A DNA stretch of 64,000 nucleotides, from assembly GCF_011045115.1 (NCBI RefSeq), contig NZ_JAAKZG010000008.1:169791-233790 (forward strand), given 5' to 3'. Position 1 is the first letter of the stretch. Each line of letters starts with the position of its first letter. The stretch is from Mesorhizobium zhangyense (GTDB lineage Bacteria; Pseudomonadota; Alphaproteobacteria; Rhizobiales; Rhizobiaceae). Positions 8,401 to 16,004 of this stretch are shown one piece after another. The position numbers were made by a program, and so were the translations under genes. The notes below the pieces were generated by a model, which saw only the letters and a program-made list of their open reading frames with translations, ran no database searches and had not been told where the DNA came from.

Positions 8401-9506
8401 CCCAGATCGAGCTTCGCGGCATCCAGAAATTCTTCGGCGCCGTTCAGGTCATCAAGGACCTCAACCTCAAGATCGAGGACAATGAATTCATCGTGCTGCT
8501 CGGCCAATCCGGTTGCGGCAAGACGACGACGCTGCGCGCCATTGCCGGGCTGGAGACGATCGACGAGGGCGATATCCTCATCGACGGCCAGGCGGTGCAG
8601 CATCTCAAATGCTCGGACCGCGACATCGCCATGGTGTTCCAGTCCTTCTCGCTCTACCCGCACATGACGGTCTACGAGAACATAGCCTTTCCGCTGCGGG
8701 CGACACGCATGAGCCGCAGCGAAGTGGACAAGGCGGTGCGTGGCATCGCCGGCGTGCTGCGCATCACCGACCTCCTGAACCGCAGACCGTCTGCGCTTTC
8801 CGGCGGCGACATGCAGCGCGTGGCTATCGGCCGTGCGCTCGTTCGCCGGCCGAAAGCCATGCTTATGGACGAGCCGATCGGTGCGCTCGACGCCAAGCTG
8901 CGCGAGGAGATGCGGGCCGAGATCAAGCGCCTGCATCTGGAGCAGGGCTCGACCACTATCTACGTCACCCACGACCAGGTCGAGGCGATGAGCCTCGCCG
9001 ACCGCATCGTCATCATGCATGAAGGCATTCTCCAGCAGGTGGGTAGCCCATCGGAGGTCTATTCCTACCCGGCCAATCTCTTCGTCGCCCAGTTCGTCGG
9101 CAGCCCGGTCATGAACATCGCCAAGGCCCAGGTCTCGGAGGAGGCGGGTTCGGCCCGCGTCACCGTCGACGGCGCCGAAAAGGGTTTTGCCTTCCCCAAT
9201 GAACTGCTCGGCAAGATCGACCGCCTCAAGGGCGCCAATGGCAGCCTGGCGCTCGGCATCCGCCCGGAAGGCGTCATGGTCGAGCATCAGGCGCGCGAAG
9301 GCTTTCTGCCGGTCGAGGCGCAGATCATCGAGCCGCTCGGCTCCTACGATATCGTCGACCTGAAGCTCGGCTCGCAGATGCTGCGCGCCCGCACGCGCAG
9401 CGGCTTCGTCGCCAGCGCCGGCGACAAGGTCTTCGCCCGCATCGACCCGACCCAGGCGCATTTCTTCGACACCAAGAGCGGCAATTCGCTCGGAGTTCGG
9501 CTCTGA
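8397..9506 (+). CDS. Sugar ABC transporter ATP-binding protein 1
   Basis: A 369-residue ATPase of the MalK/UgpC type. Walker A GQSGCGKT is at residues 36-43, the signature is LSGGDMQRVAIGRAL, and Walker B is AMLMDEPIGALD; the switch histidine is in IYVTHDQVEAMS. The C-terminal third is a TOBE regulatory region. The GTG start at 8397 has AAGGAGGG before it and overlaps the stop of the small membrane protein. The next gene encodes a second, clearly different ATPase, so the importer probably uses a heterodimer instead of the homodimer typical of CUT1 systems. Confidence 0.9.
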   Translation: MTQIELRGIQKFFGAVQVIKDLNLKIEDNEFIVLLGQSGCGKTTTLRAIAGLETIDEGDILIDGQAVQHLKCSDRDIAMVFQSFSLYPHMTVYENIAFPLRATRMSRSEVDKAVRGIAGVLRITDLLNRRPSALSGGDMQRVAIGRALVRRPKAMLMDEPIGALDAKLREEMRAEIKRLHLEQGSTTIYVTHDQVEAMSLADRIVIMHEGILQQVGSPSEVYSYPANLFVAQFVGSPVMNIAKAQVSEEAGSARVTVDGAEKGFAFPNELLGKIDRLKGANGSLALGIRPEGVMVEHQAREGFLPVEAQIIEPLGSYDIVDLKLGSQMLRARTRSGFVASAGDKVFARIDPTQAHFFDTKSGNSLGVRL

Positions 9507-10591
9507 TGGCCCATATCCAGCTGAAGAACATCACGAAAAAGTTCGGCGCACACACCGCGCTCAAGGGCCTCGACCTCGAAATCCAGGACGGCGAGTTCTT
9601 CGTCCTTCTCGGCCAGACGGGTGCCGGCAAGACGACGACGCTGCGCCTCATCTCCGGGCTCGAAACGCCGACCGAGGGCGACATCCTCATCGACGGCGTC
9701 GATGTCGGTCCATGGGGCGCGGCCGAGCGCGACGTGGCGCTGGTGCTGCAGCAATATTCGCTTTATCCGCGCTACACCGTGCGCGAAAATCTCGAATTCC
9801 CGCTGAAGGCGAAAATCCGCCGCCTCGAGCGCGCCGAGATCGATGAGCGCGTCAACCGCGTCGCCAAGACACTGCGCATCGAGCATCTGCTCGACCGCAA
9901 GACCGACCGCCTCTCCGGCGGCGAGATGCAGCGCGTTTCCATCGGTCGCGCGATCGTGCGCAAGCCGCGCGTCTTCCTCATGGACGAGCCCCTGTCGGCG
10001 CTTGACGCCAAGCTGCGCGAGGCGCTGCGCACCGAACTCAAGAACCTGCAGGTCAATCTCGGCGCGACCTTCCTGTTCGTCACCCACGACCAGATCGAGG
10101 CGATGTCGATGGGCGACAAGATCGGCGTTCTCAACGAAGGCCATCTGGTCCAGGTCGGCACGCCGAACGAGATCTACAACAACCCGCTCAACACCTTCGT
10201 CGCCCGCTCCGTCGGCTCGCCGCCGATGAACCTGATCGAGGGCGAACTGCGTTCGGGCAAGGCCGTGATGACGCAGAAGAATTTCGAACTGCCCTTTACG
10301 GGGGCGACCGGGACGAGCGCGGCGGAAGGGGACCGCCCGCTCGTCTTCGGTATCCGCCCGGAGGACCTGCATCTGGAAGCCGGCGCACCGGTCGAGGCCA
10401 AGGTGCACGACGTCGAAAATCACGGCGTCGAAAAAATCCTGACCTTGCGCGTCGGCGACATCATGCTGCGCGCCACCGTTCCGGCCCGCACCGACGTCGC
10501 GCTCGAAGATGCGGTGCGGTTTGCCTGGAACCCGAACAAGGTCGTGCTGTTCGATCGCGCCAGCGGCGTCAGCCTGCGCCACGCCGGCTAG
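9506..10591 (+). CDS. Sugar ABC transporter ATP-binding protein 2
   Basis: A 361-residue ATPase. Walker A GQTGAGKT is at residues 36-43, the signature is LSGGEMQRVSIGRAI, Walker B is VFLMDEPLSALD, and the switch region is LFVTHDQIEAMS. A C-terminal TOBE-like region follows. Both this protein and ATPase 1 keep every catalytic motif, so neither is a degenerate partner. The ATG overlaps the TGA of ATPase 1 (TGATG at 9504-9508). It is the last gene of the operon and its stop codon lies at the edge of a RIME-like repeat. Confidence 0.9.
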   Translation: MAHIQLKNITKKFGAHTALKGLDLEIQDGEFFVLLGQTGAGKTTTLRLISGLETPTEGDILIDGVDVGPWGAAERDVALVLQQYSLYPRYTVRENLEFPLKAKIRRLERAEIDERVNRVAKTLRIEHLLDRKTDRLSGGEMQRVSIGRAIVRKPRVFLMDEPLSALDAKLREALRTELKNLQVNLGATFLFVTHDQIEAMSMGDKIGVLNEGHLVQVGTPNEIYNNPLNTFVARSVGSPPMNLIEGELRSGKAVMTQKNFELPFTGATGTSAAEGDRPLVFGIRPEDLHLEAGAPVEAKVHDVENHGVEKILTLRVGDIMLRATVPARTDVALEDAVRFAWNPNKVVLFDRASGVSLRHAG

Positions 10592-10693
10592 AGCGAGATG
10601 ATTTCTCGTTGAATCGCTATCTCGCTCTAGCGTATTGATTCTGAGCCATGATCTTGTCCGAAAAGTCTGCAACTTTTCGGGTTCATGCTCTAG
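10589..10693. repeat. RIME-like rhizobial intergenic palindromic element
   Basis: Two adjacent palindromic modules of a kind seen in many rhizobial genomes. Module 1 has arms TAGAGCGAGAT (10589-10599) and ATCTCGCTCTA (10619-10629). Module 2 contains the perfect hairpin CCGAAAAGT-CTGCA-ACTTTTCGG (10658-10680) and ends in CATGCTCTAG. It begins in the stop codon of ATPase 2 and separates it from the convergent deacylase gene, so it may also act as a terminator. The family name is from memory of RIME consensus sequences, not from a search. Confidence 0.65.
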
Positions 10694-10695
10694 TT

Positions 10696-11754
10696 TTACG
10701 CCTCCAGCGCGCCCGATCGTGCATCAGCGCTGCGACGGTCGCCCACCAGCTTGACCAGATCGCCCCCCGCCAGTGTCGCGCGTGAGGACCGCCGCGTCAG
10801 GATGAAACCCGCCTGCGGCGCAAGCACCTCCACGCGCCCGCCTTCCTCGCCCGGCGCCGTGACGATCGTCGCAATGCGCTGGCCTGCCGCAACCCGGTCG
10901 CCCGGCTTGACGTCGTAGAGGACTGCACCGGCGCAGGGCGAGGGCACCATGTCGATATGATCGATCGGCGCGACCTCGCCCTTGAATTCCTTGGGCGTAG
11001 TCACCGATTTGTCCTCGACCACGCCGCGCGCCACCAGCAGTCGATAGAGCCCCTCGGCGTCGGCTCCGGCAAGGCCGGTTTCCACATCGAGAATGCCGCG
11101 ATACTCCACCGTGGTCACGGCGCGACGCTCCAGCCTTGCTTCGCCGGCCGGAAGTTGCAGATAGGGGTAGAGGGCCGCTTCGTCGAAGGAGGCGCCGGAA
11201 GCATCGCTCCACAAAATGACCGCCTCGACGCCCATGCAGGCCGCGCAGTCGGCCATCGCCGGCCAAAGTTCCTTTTGCACGTAGAGATAGGGCAGGCCCT
11301 CGTCATCGCAGTGAAGGTCGAGCACGATGTCGTGGCCGAGCGACAGTTTCAACAGCCGGGCCTTCAGCCGCTGGTCCGCATGCATCGGTCTGTCGTCGCC
11401 GGGCAGCAGGCCGGCGTCCGGCCGGCCGATCAGGGGAAAATCGCGATTGAAATTGGTTCGCGTGCCGAGATGGAAACGGCCCTGGGGTGCGCCGAAAAAC
11501 TGCTGCGACCGGCCGACTGGATTGGCGCGCGGCACGATGGTCAGCGCGCCGCGTATCCGGCCTTCGGCTTGCGCCTTGCGCAGTTTCGGCATCAGCGCGT
11601 CGATCGCCACCACGCCGGGTAACTCATCGCTGTGCAACGCAGCCTGGATATAGGCCGACGGCGCGTCCGGCGATGAGCCGGCAATGCGAAAGACGGGAAA
11701 TTCATAGCTTATCGCGTCGTCATTGCCCTTTATCGTCTCGATCGTCTTCTGCAT
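10696..11754 (-). CDS. Succinylglutamate desuccinylase/aspartoacylase-family zinc hydrolase
   Basis: A 352-residue M14-like deacylase. The zinc site reads HSDE (histidine and glutamate, in AALHSDELPGVV), with the third ligand in VLDLHCDDEG; NRDFP is the substrate-binding asparagine-arginine pair. The last ~80 residues (SPCAGAVLYDVKPGDRVAAG and following) look like a biotinyl/lipoyl-type barrel, common in the AstE-like rather than classical carboxypeptidase branch. The ATG at 11754 is used; a GTG three bases earlier is possible. It is divergent from the amidase gene with about 160 bases between starts. The substrate is unknown, perhaps an N-acyl amino acid or amide. Confidence 0.82.
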   Translation of the reverse strand: MQKTIETIKGNDDAISYEFPVFRIAGSSPDAPSAYIQAALHSDELPGVVAIDALMPKLRKAQAEGRIRGALTIVPRANPVGRSQQFFGAPQGRFHLGTRTNFNRDFPLIGRPDAGLLPGDDRPMHADQRLKARLLKLSLGHDIVLDLHCDDEGLPYLYVQKELWPAMADCAACMGVEAVILWSDASGASFDEAALYPYLQLPAGEARLERRAVTTVEYRGILDVETGLAGADAEGLYRLLVARGVVEDKSVTTPKEFKGEVAPIDHIDMVPSPCAGAVLYDVKPGDRVAAGQRIATIVTAPGEEGGRVEVLAPQAGFILTRRSSRATLAGGDLVKLVGDRRSADARSGALEA

Positions 11755-11916
11755 CACGCTTCCCGTTTTGTTGCGGCGTTTGTCCTGCCCGGCGCTCCGC
11801 TTGCCACAATCGATTCTTCGCGAACCCCGGTTGAATCGAAGAGCGGCCTGTGCGCCTTATGGCGCGCCTGCGCTCTTGTATCGAGCAGCTGGGGGCCGAA
11901 GCAAGCCGGGAGAGCC

Positions 11917-13215
11917 ATGCCGTCATCACGCGACCGCCTCGAAGCCACGCTTGCCCGCCTGTTCACGCGCGCCGCCGAAGAGCGTGTCTTCACTAAGCTC
12001 TATCCCCAAGCCGCACGCGCAGCCGCCGATGCCTCGGATGCGCGCGACAAGGCCGGCGTCTCGCTCGGGCCGCTGGATGGAAAAATCGTCTCGATCAAGG
12101 ATCTGTTCGACGTCGCCGCCGAGCCCACCCTTGCCGGTTCTGCCATCCGCCGCGATGTACCGGCGGCAGAGCGGGACGCGCTCATAGTGCGCCGCCTCCG
12201 CCAGGCCGGCGCGGTTATCATCGGCAAGACGGCCATGACCGAATTCGCCTTCACCGCCGTCGGCATCAATCCGCATTTCGGCACGCCGGGCAACGCCGCC
12301 GATCCGACCCGCATTCCCGGCGGCTGGTCTTCCGGTGCCGGCGTGTCTGCAGCTGAAGGCACCAGCGAAATCGCCATCGGCTCGGACACCGGCGGCTCAG
12401 TGCGCATCCCGGCAGCCCTCAACGGTGTGGTCGGCTTCAAGCCGACGGCAAGCCGGATCCCGCTCGACGGCGTTTTCCCTCTGTCCTTCACGTTGGATTC
12501 GGTCGGTCCGCTGGCCAAGACTGTCGCGGATTGCGTGCTGGCCGACGCGATCATGGCCGGCGGCGAACCCGTCCCGCTTGTTCCTCTGCCCTTGGCGGGT
12601 CTTCGCATAGGCGTACCGAAAGGCCGCCTCCTCGAAGGCTTGGAACCTGCCGTAGCAAGCGGCTTCCAACGATCCCTGAACCTGCTGGAGAAAGGCGGCG
12701 CGCGCCTGATCGATCACGCAATAGACGATCTCGTCAGCGCCATGATCGACGCCACCAAAGATGGCACCATAGCAGGCATCGAGGCAGCATCGGTTCACGC
12801 CGACTGGCTGGCCGACCCCGAACTGGCAGCACGGGTCGATCCGCGCGTCGCCGGACCGCTGGCGCGCCGCCTGTCCGTGTCCGCCTCCGCTTACATAAAG
12901 CTCATCAAGCGGCGCGGCGAACTCGCCCGCGCCATGGATGGGCGCCTCGCTCCCCTCGATGTCCTGGCGCTGCCGACGGTGCCGATCATCGCACCCGAGA
13001 TCGCGCTGCTCGAAAGTGACCGCGCGCTTCAGGACCGCGCGGACGGCCTTCTGCTGCGCAACCCACAGGTCGCCAACCAGTTCGACCTGACCTCCATCTC
13101 GCTGCCCATGCCCGGCATGAGCTTACCCGCCGGCCTGATGCTCTTCGCCCGCCACGGCCACGACCGCCGCCTGCTTGCCATTGCTGCGGCTGTGGAGGCT
13201 GCGCTGGGAGATTAA
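11917..13215 (+). CDS. Amidase-signature-family hydrolase
   Basis: A 432-residue amidase. The catalytic lysine is in GKIVSIKDLFD (K61), the cis-serine is in PGGWSSGAG, and the nucleophile serine is in GSDTGGSVRIPAALNG, so the Ser-cisSer-Lys triad is complete. The usual serine/glycine-rich stretch is slightly altered (GWSSGAG for GGSSGGS). The ATG at 11917 follows GGGAG. It is not the GatA subunit: no GatB or GatC is nearby and the length is below that of GatA. With the divergent deacylase it may degrade an amide compound, but this is only suggested by position. Confidence 0.85.
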   Translation: MPSSRDRLEATLARLFTRAAEERVFTKLYPQAARAAADASDARDKAGVSLGPLDGKIVSIKDLFDVAAEPTLAGSAIRRDVPAAERDALIVRRLRQAGAVIIGKTAMTEFAFTAVGINPHFGTPGNAADPTRIPGGWSSGAGVSAAEGTSEIAIGSDTGGSVRIPAALNGVVGFKPTASRIPLDGVFPLSFTLDSVGPLAKTVADCVLADAIMAGGEPVPLVPLPLAGLRIGVPKGRLLEGLEPAVASGFQRSLNLLEKGGARLIDHAIDDLVSAMIDATKDGTIAGIEAASVHADWLADPELAARVDPRVAGPLARRLSVSASAYIKLIKRRGELARAMDGRLAPLDVLALPTVPIIAPEIALLESDRALQDRADGLLLRNPQVANQFDLTSISLPMPGMSLPAGLMLFARHGHDRRLLAIAAAVEAALGD

Positions 13216-13220
13216 CGAGA

Positions 13221-13267
13221 TCGTCATCCCGGAAACCGCAGCGAAGCGAAGGTTATCCGGGATCTAT
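13221..13267 (+). repeat. ATCCCGGG-type intergenic repeat, copy 1
   Basis: Runs from TCGTCATCCCGG to ATCCGGGATCTAT with GCGAAGCGAAGG in the middle. It has the same ends as copy 3 (CGTCATCCCGG and CCGGGATC) but a diverged centre. Confidence 0.6.
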
Positions 13268-13338
13268 TGGTCAGCGCATCGTCGGACTCGGCTCGGCCCT
13301 GACGTCGACGCGGTTTTGCACCGACGAAGCTCTCCGCA

Positions 13339-13400
13339 ATTCCGGCATGGATCCCGGGTCTGCGCATTCGCTTCGCGCATGCTCCGCCCAGGATGACGAG
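13339..13400 (-). repeat. ATCCCGGG-type intergenic repeat, copy 2 (inverted)
   Basis: On the minus strand it starts CTCGTCATCCTGGGCG, contains GCGAAGCGAATGCGCAGA and ends CCCGGGATCCATGCC, clearly the inverted homologue of copy 3. It carries about 10 extra bases in the centre. Confidence 0.65.
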
Positions 13401-13494
13401 GAAAGGGGTGTCGCCGCTAATCGCAAACGTTGTTTAAGGCCAGAGACGCAATTGCCGGGCGCCAGCGCTGACGATTGGCGAAGGCCAAACATGC

Positions 13495-13544
13495 CATTCG
13501 TCATCCCGGGCGAAGCGAATGCGGAGACCCGGGATCAATGCCTG
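13495..13544 (+). repeat. ATCCCGGG-type intergenic repeat, copy 3
   Basis: Starts CATTCGTCATCCCGGGCG, contains AAGCGAATGCGGAGA and ends CCCGGGATCAATGCCTG. With copy 2 it could form a long stem in a through-transcript. Confidence 0.65.
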
Positions 13545-13982
13545 AATATCTGTGAAGGCCACTGCGGTGCAGGATGATCGACGTTGAAAGTGGAAAAGAT
13601 TTCACCCAGCTTCCACTCGACCCTTTGTTTTCATTGACCCAGTAAATTTTCTCGCGCCTTGTTTTTCCCCACCCCATCAGCCTTCACCCATAATCCCCCC
13701 ATCGCTCTTGCGGGACCGGGTTCTGGAACCGGGATCAAGGGGGAGTGGCGGTGACCTCCCGCCCTGGTGTGGTAGCCAGGAACCCGAGGGCCCGACACAG
13801 GCCGGCGTCCTGCGGCCGCATGCCCTGGCTGGAAGCTGCAGGCACAAGCCTGTGGCGGAAGGATCGAGGGCAGATCGCGCAGGATGCGGAGAACCCGCGG
13901 CGTCTTGTCCATGGAATGTACATGGAGCGGGCGTTGTGACCGGCCGACTTCGGGACAGGTTAGGAACGGTCCGCGCAGCGGA

Positions 13983-14008
13983 CGAAAAGCCAACGATTTG
14001 GCTTTTCG
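13983..14008. other. Strong perfect hairpin in the gene-free stretch
   Basis: CGAAAAGCCAA and TTGGCTTTTCG form an 11-bp stem with loop CGAT. It is flanked by two more short hairpins, GTCCGC-GCA-GCGGAC just upstream and GGCGCG-GAAGT-CGCGCC just downstream. No T-run follows, so it is not a typical terminator; a structured RNA or a repeat module is possible. Confidence 0.5.
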
Positions 14009-14143
14009 AGTGACTAACGAGCGGGGCGCGGAAGTCGCGCCACGTACTAAACACTAGGAAGGCACGGCCAAGCGTCCCGCTTCCCGATCTTTGACAATGG
14101 CCAGATGCGAAAGCAGGCGTGGCGATGATGAAGCGCGCCTCTC

Positions 14144-14200
14144 CCTTCTCCCCTTGTGGGAGAAGGTGGCCGACCCGAAGGGGAGGTCGGATGAGGGGTG
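14144..14200 (+). repeat. CTTCTCCC-type intergenic repeat, left copy
   Basis: Begins CCTTCTCCCCTTGTGGGAG, itself a short palindrome, and ends GATGAGGGGTG. It is the inverted partner of 14235-14293. Confidence 0.65.
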
Positions 14201-14234
14201 TTGGACGGATCGCAGACGCTGGAGTTTCTTCCAG

Positions 14235-14293
14235 CACCCCTCATCCGTCTTGGCGCTGCGCGCCAATCCACCTTCTCCCACAAGGGGAGAAGG
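14235..14293 (-). repeat. CTTCTCCC-type intergenic repeat, right copy (inverted)
   Basis: Begins CACCCCTCATCCG and ends CTCCCACAAGGGGAGAAGG, the reverse complement of the ends of the left copy. The central GGCGCTGCGCGCC differs from the left copy. It lies directly behind the hydroxyacid dehydrogenase stop codon. Confidence 0.65.
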
Positions 14294-14307
14294 AAGAGGC
14301 CGCCGCT

Positions 14308-15282
14308 TCACCCCCCAAACCGTCGCCGATAGGCCTCCACCGCCTCCGGATTGCGCAGATTGACCGGCAGTTCGCCGCCAAGCACGCGGATTGCCTCCGC
14401 CGCGGCACCCGTGCCCATGCGCTCCATGCTCTCTTCGGTGATGCCGGCCATGTGAGGGGTGATGATCACATTCGGGAACGAAAAATAGGGGTGGTCCGGC
14501 GGCAGCGGCTGGGTCGAAAACACATCGAGCGCTGCACCTCCGATAGAGCCGTCGCGTAGCGCTTCGATCAGCGCGTCATCGTCGACCACCGGTCCCCGCG
14601 AAACATTGATCAGCAGGGCGCCCGGCTTCATACGGCCGATGCGCTCGCGGCTCAGCAGGCCCGTGGTTTCCGGCGTCAGCGGGCAGCAGAGCACGATGAT
14701 GTCACTTTCTTGGACAAGTTGGTCGACGGTGGCGAAGCGCGCACCCTCCGGCAGGCTTTTCGGATTGCGGCTGTTGGCGATCACGTCGATCCCGAAGCCA
14801 TCGCGGGCAATGGAAAAGACCGCCCGCCCGACATTGCCCATGCCGATGATACCCATCGTGCGGCCGGCAAGCTCGCCTGCGAAGTTGGCGTGTTCGCGCC
14901 CGGCAAGCCAGCCTTGCGCGCGCAGGTCGGTGTCGACGGCACGGAACCGGCGCAGCAGCGCCAGCGTCACGAAGACCACATGCTCGGCGACCGAGCGGGC
15001 ATTGACGCCTGGCACGTTGGCGATCAGCACGCCGGCCTTGGTTGCTACGTCCACCGGAATCATGTCGAGCCCGGCGCCATGGCGGATCGCCGCGCGCAGC
15101 TTCGGTGCGTTCGCAAAAAGGGCAGGGGGCAGCGGCGCGCGCACGATGACGATGTCGGCATTTTCCGCTTCACGCACCAAAGTCGCATCATCCAGCGCCG
15201 ACGCGATGACCAGATCGCCATGTTCGGCGAGCATTGCCGTTGCCTTCGGATGCAATGCATGGGTGGAAAAGATCGTCGCCAC
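14308..15282 (-). CDS. D-isomer-specific 2-hydroxyacid dehydrogenase
   Basis: A 324-residue NAD(P)-dependent dehydrogenase that should interconvert a 2-hydroxy acid and a 2-keto acid. The Rossmann motif is GIIGMGNVGRAVF, the catalytic arginine is in NVSRGPVVDD and the catalytic histidine in ITPHMAG. The position of the usual catalytic glutamate (DVFxxEP) reads DVFSTQP, so glutamate is replaced by glutamine. The GTG start at 15282 lies three bases after the regulator's stop codon; only a weak AGG site precedes it. It is the last gene of a four-gene minus-strand catabolic operon and probably handles the acid made by the upstream enzymes. Confidence 0.88.
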   Translation of the reverse strand: MATIFSTHALHPKATAMLAEHGDLVIASALDDATLVREAENADIVIVRAPLPPALFANAPKLRAAIRHGAGLDMIPVDVATKAGVLIANVPGVNARSVAEHVVFVTLALLRRFRAVDTDLRAQGWLAGREHANFAGELAGRTMGIIGMGNVGRAVFSIARDGFGIDVIANSRNPKSLPEGARFATVDQLVQESDIIVLCCPLTPETTGLLSRERIGRMKPGALLINVSRGPVVDDDALIEALRDGSIGGAALDVFSTQPLPPDHPYFSFPNVIITPHMAGITEESMERMGTGAAAEAIRVLGGELPVNLRNPEAVEAYRRRFGG

Positions 15283-15285
15283 AGA

Positions 15286-16002
15286 TCAGACCTGCTCCGG
15301 CTTTCGCTCGGCGTCGCCGGCCTCGACGCCGTCGATGAGGTCTTTCCAGTAGCTCTCGGCGCCTTGCAGATGCGCGCTCATCAACGCCTGCGCGAGATTG
15401 CCGTCGCGGCGCAGCAGCGCTTCATAGATCTGGATGTGTTCGGCATGCGAGCGGCGGCCACGTTCGGGGTCGCTGAAATAGATCGGCAGGCGCTCCTCGC
15501 CCATCAGGTAATAGACACTGCAGATCTTGTGGAAGACACTGTTCTGGGTCGCCCGCACGATTTCGAGATGGAAATCCCGGTCGAGCTTTCCGAGCGGTTC
15601 GCCGCTGGCGAGGCGGTCTTCGGACGCTTTGAGGATTTCGCGCAGCCGCTCATAATTCTCTTCTATTGCGCGCGAACAGGCGAGTTCTGCAGCCTTGATC
15701 TCGTGGATCTTGCGCAGTTCCACCGTCTCGTAGATCTGGATCGGGTCGAGCGGCAGGCCGGCCTTGGCAAACAGCGCCATCGCCTCGACGCTGGCCTGCC
15801 GCGTTGTCAGATAGATGCCGGACTTCGCCCGCCGTTCGACGATGCGCATCGCTTCCAGAATCGCCAGCGACTCCCGGATCTGGCCGCGGCTGACGGCAAA
15901 ATGCTCGGCCAGTTCACGCTCCGAGGGCGTGCGCCCGCTTTCTGCGTTGGAGCAGGAGAACAGGTAGGAGGCGAGATCCGCCAGCAGGTTTTTTTCTTTC
16001 AT
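15286..16002 (-). CDS. FadR-subfamily GntR transcriptional regulator (FCD domain)
   Basis: A 238-residue regulator. The winged helix lies at about residues 22-65 (SERELAEHFAVSRGQIRESL is the recognition region). The C-terminal FCD domain shows the metal-binding residues of the FadR group: aspartate and histidine in LDRDFHLEIV, then histidines in HAEHIQIYEAL and SAHLQGAESYW. It starts two bases after the dehydratase stop codon and precedes the hydroxyacid dehydrogenase, so it sits inside the operon it probably controls. Four TGGT-N3-ACCA operators in this window match the recognition type of its subfamily. The effector is likely a sugar acid or sugar derivative. Confidence 0.9.
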   Translation of the reverse strand: MKEKNLLADLASYLFSCSNAESGRTPSERELAEHFAVSRGQIRESLAILEAMRIVERRAKSGIYLTTRQASVEAMALFAKAGLPLDPIQIYETVELRKIHEIKAAELACSRAIEENYERLREILKASEDRLASGEPLGKLDRDFHLEIVRATQNSVFHKICSVYYLMGEERLPIYFSDPERGRRSHAEHIQIYEALLRRDGNLAQALMSAHLQGAESYWKDLIDGVEAGDAERKPEQV

Positions 16003-16004
16003 CT

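Larger units (their letters stand above)
13216..14307. other. Gene-free 1.1-kb stretch of repeats and hairpins
   Basis: Possible frames here are arginine- and proline-rich, overlap on both strands and show no family pattern. The stretch holds three copies of an ATCCCGGG-type repeat (13221-13267, 13339-13400, 13495-13544), an inverted pair of a CTTCTCCC-type repeat (14144-14200 and 14235-14293), and a row of strong hairpins near 13968-14040. It separates the convergent amidase and hydroxyacid dehydrogenase genes. Confidence 0.7.

Noticed and set aside
14011..14042. Possible group II intron domain V (GAGC...GGCGCG hairpin followed by ACG)
   Set aside because: The loop is not a GNRA tetraloop, the outer stem does not close, and no intron protein or other domains are present.
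13631..14283. Several frames of 60-190 codons on both strands in the gene-free stretch
   Set aside because: They overlap each other, are rich in arginine, proline and glycine, and translate the repeat units.
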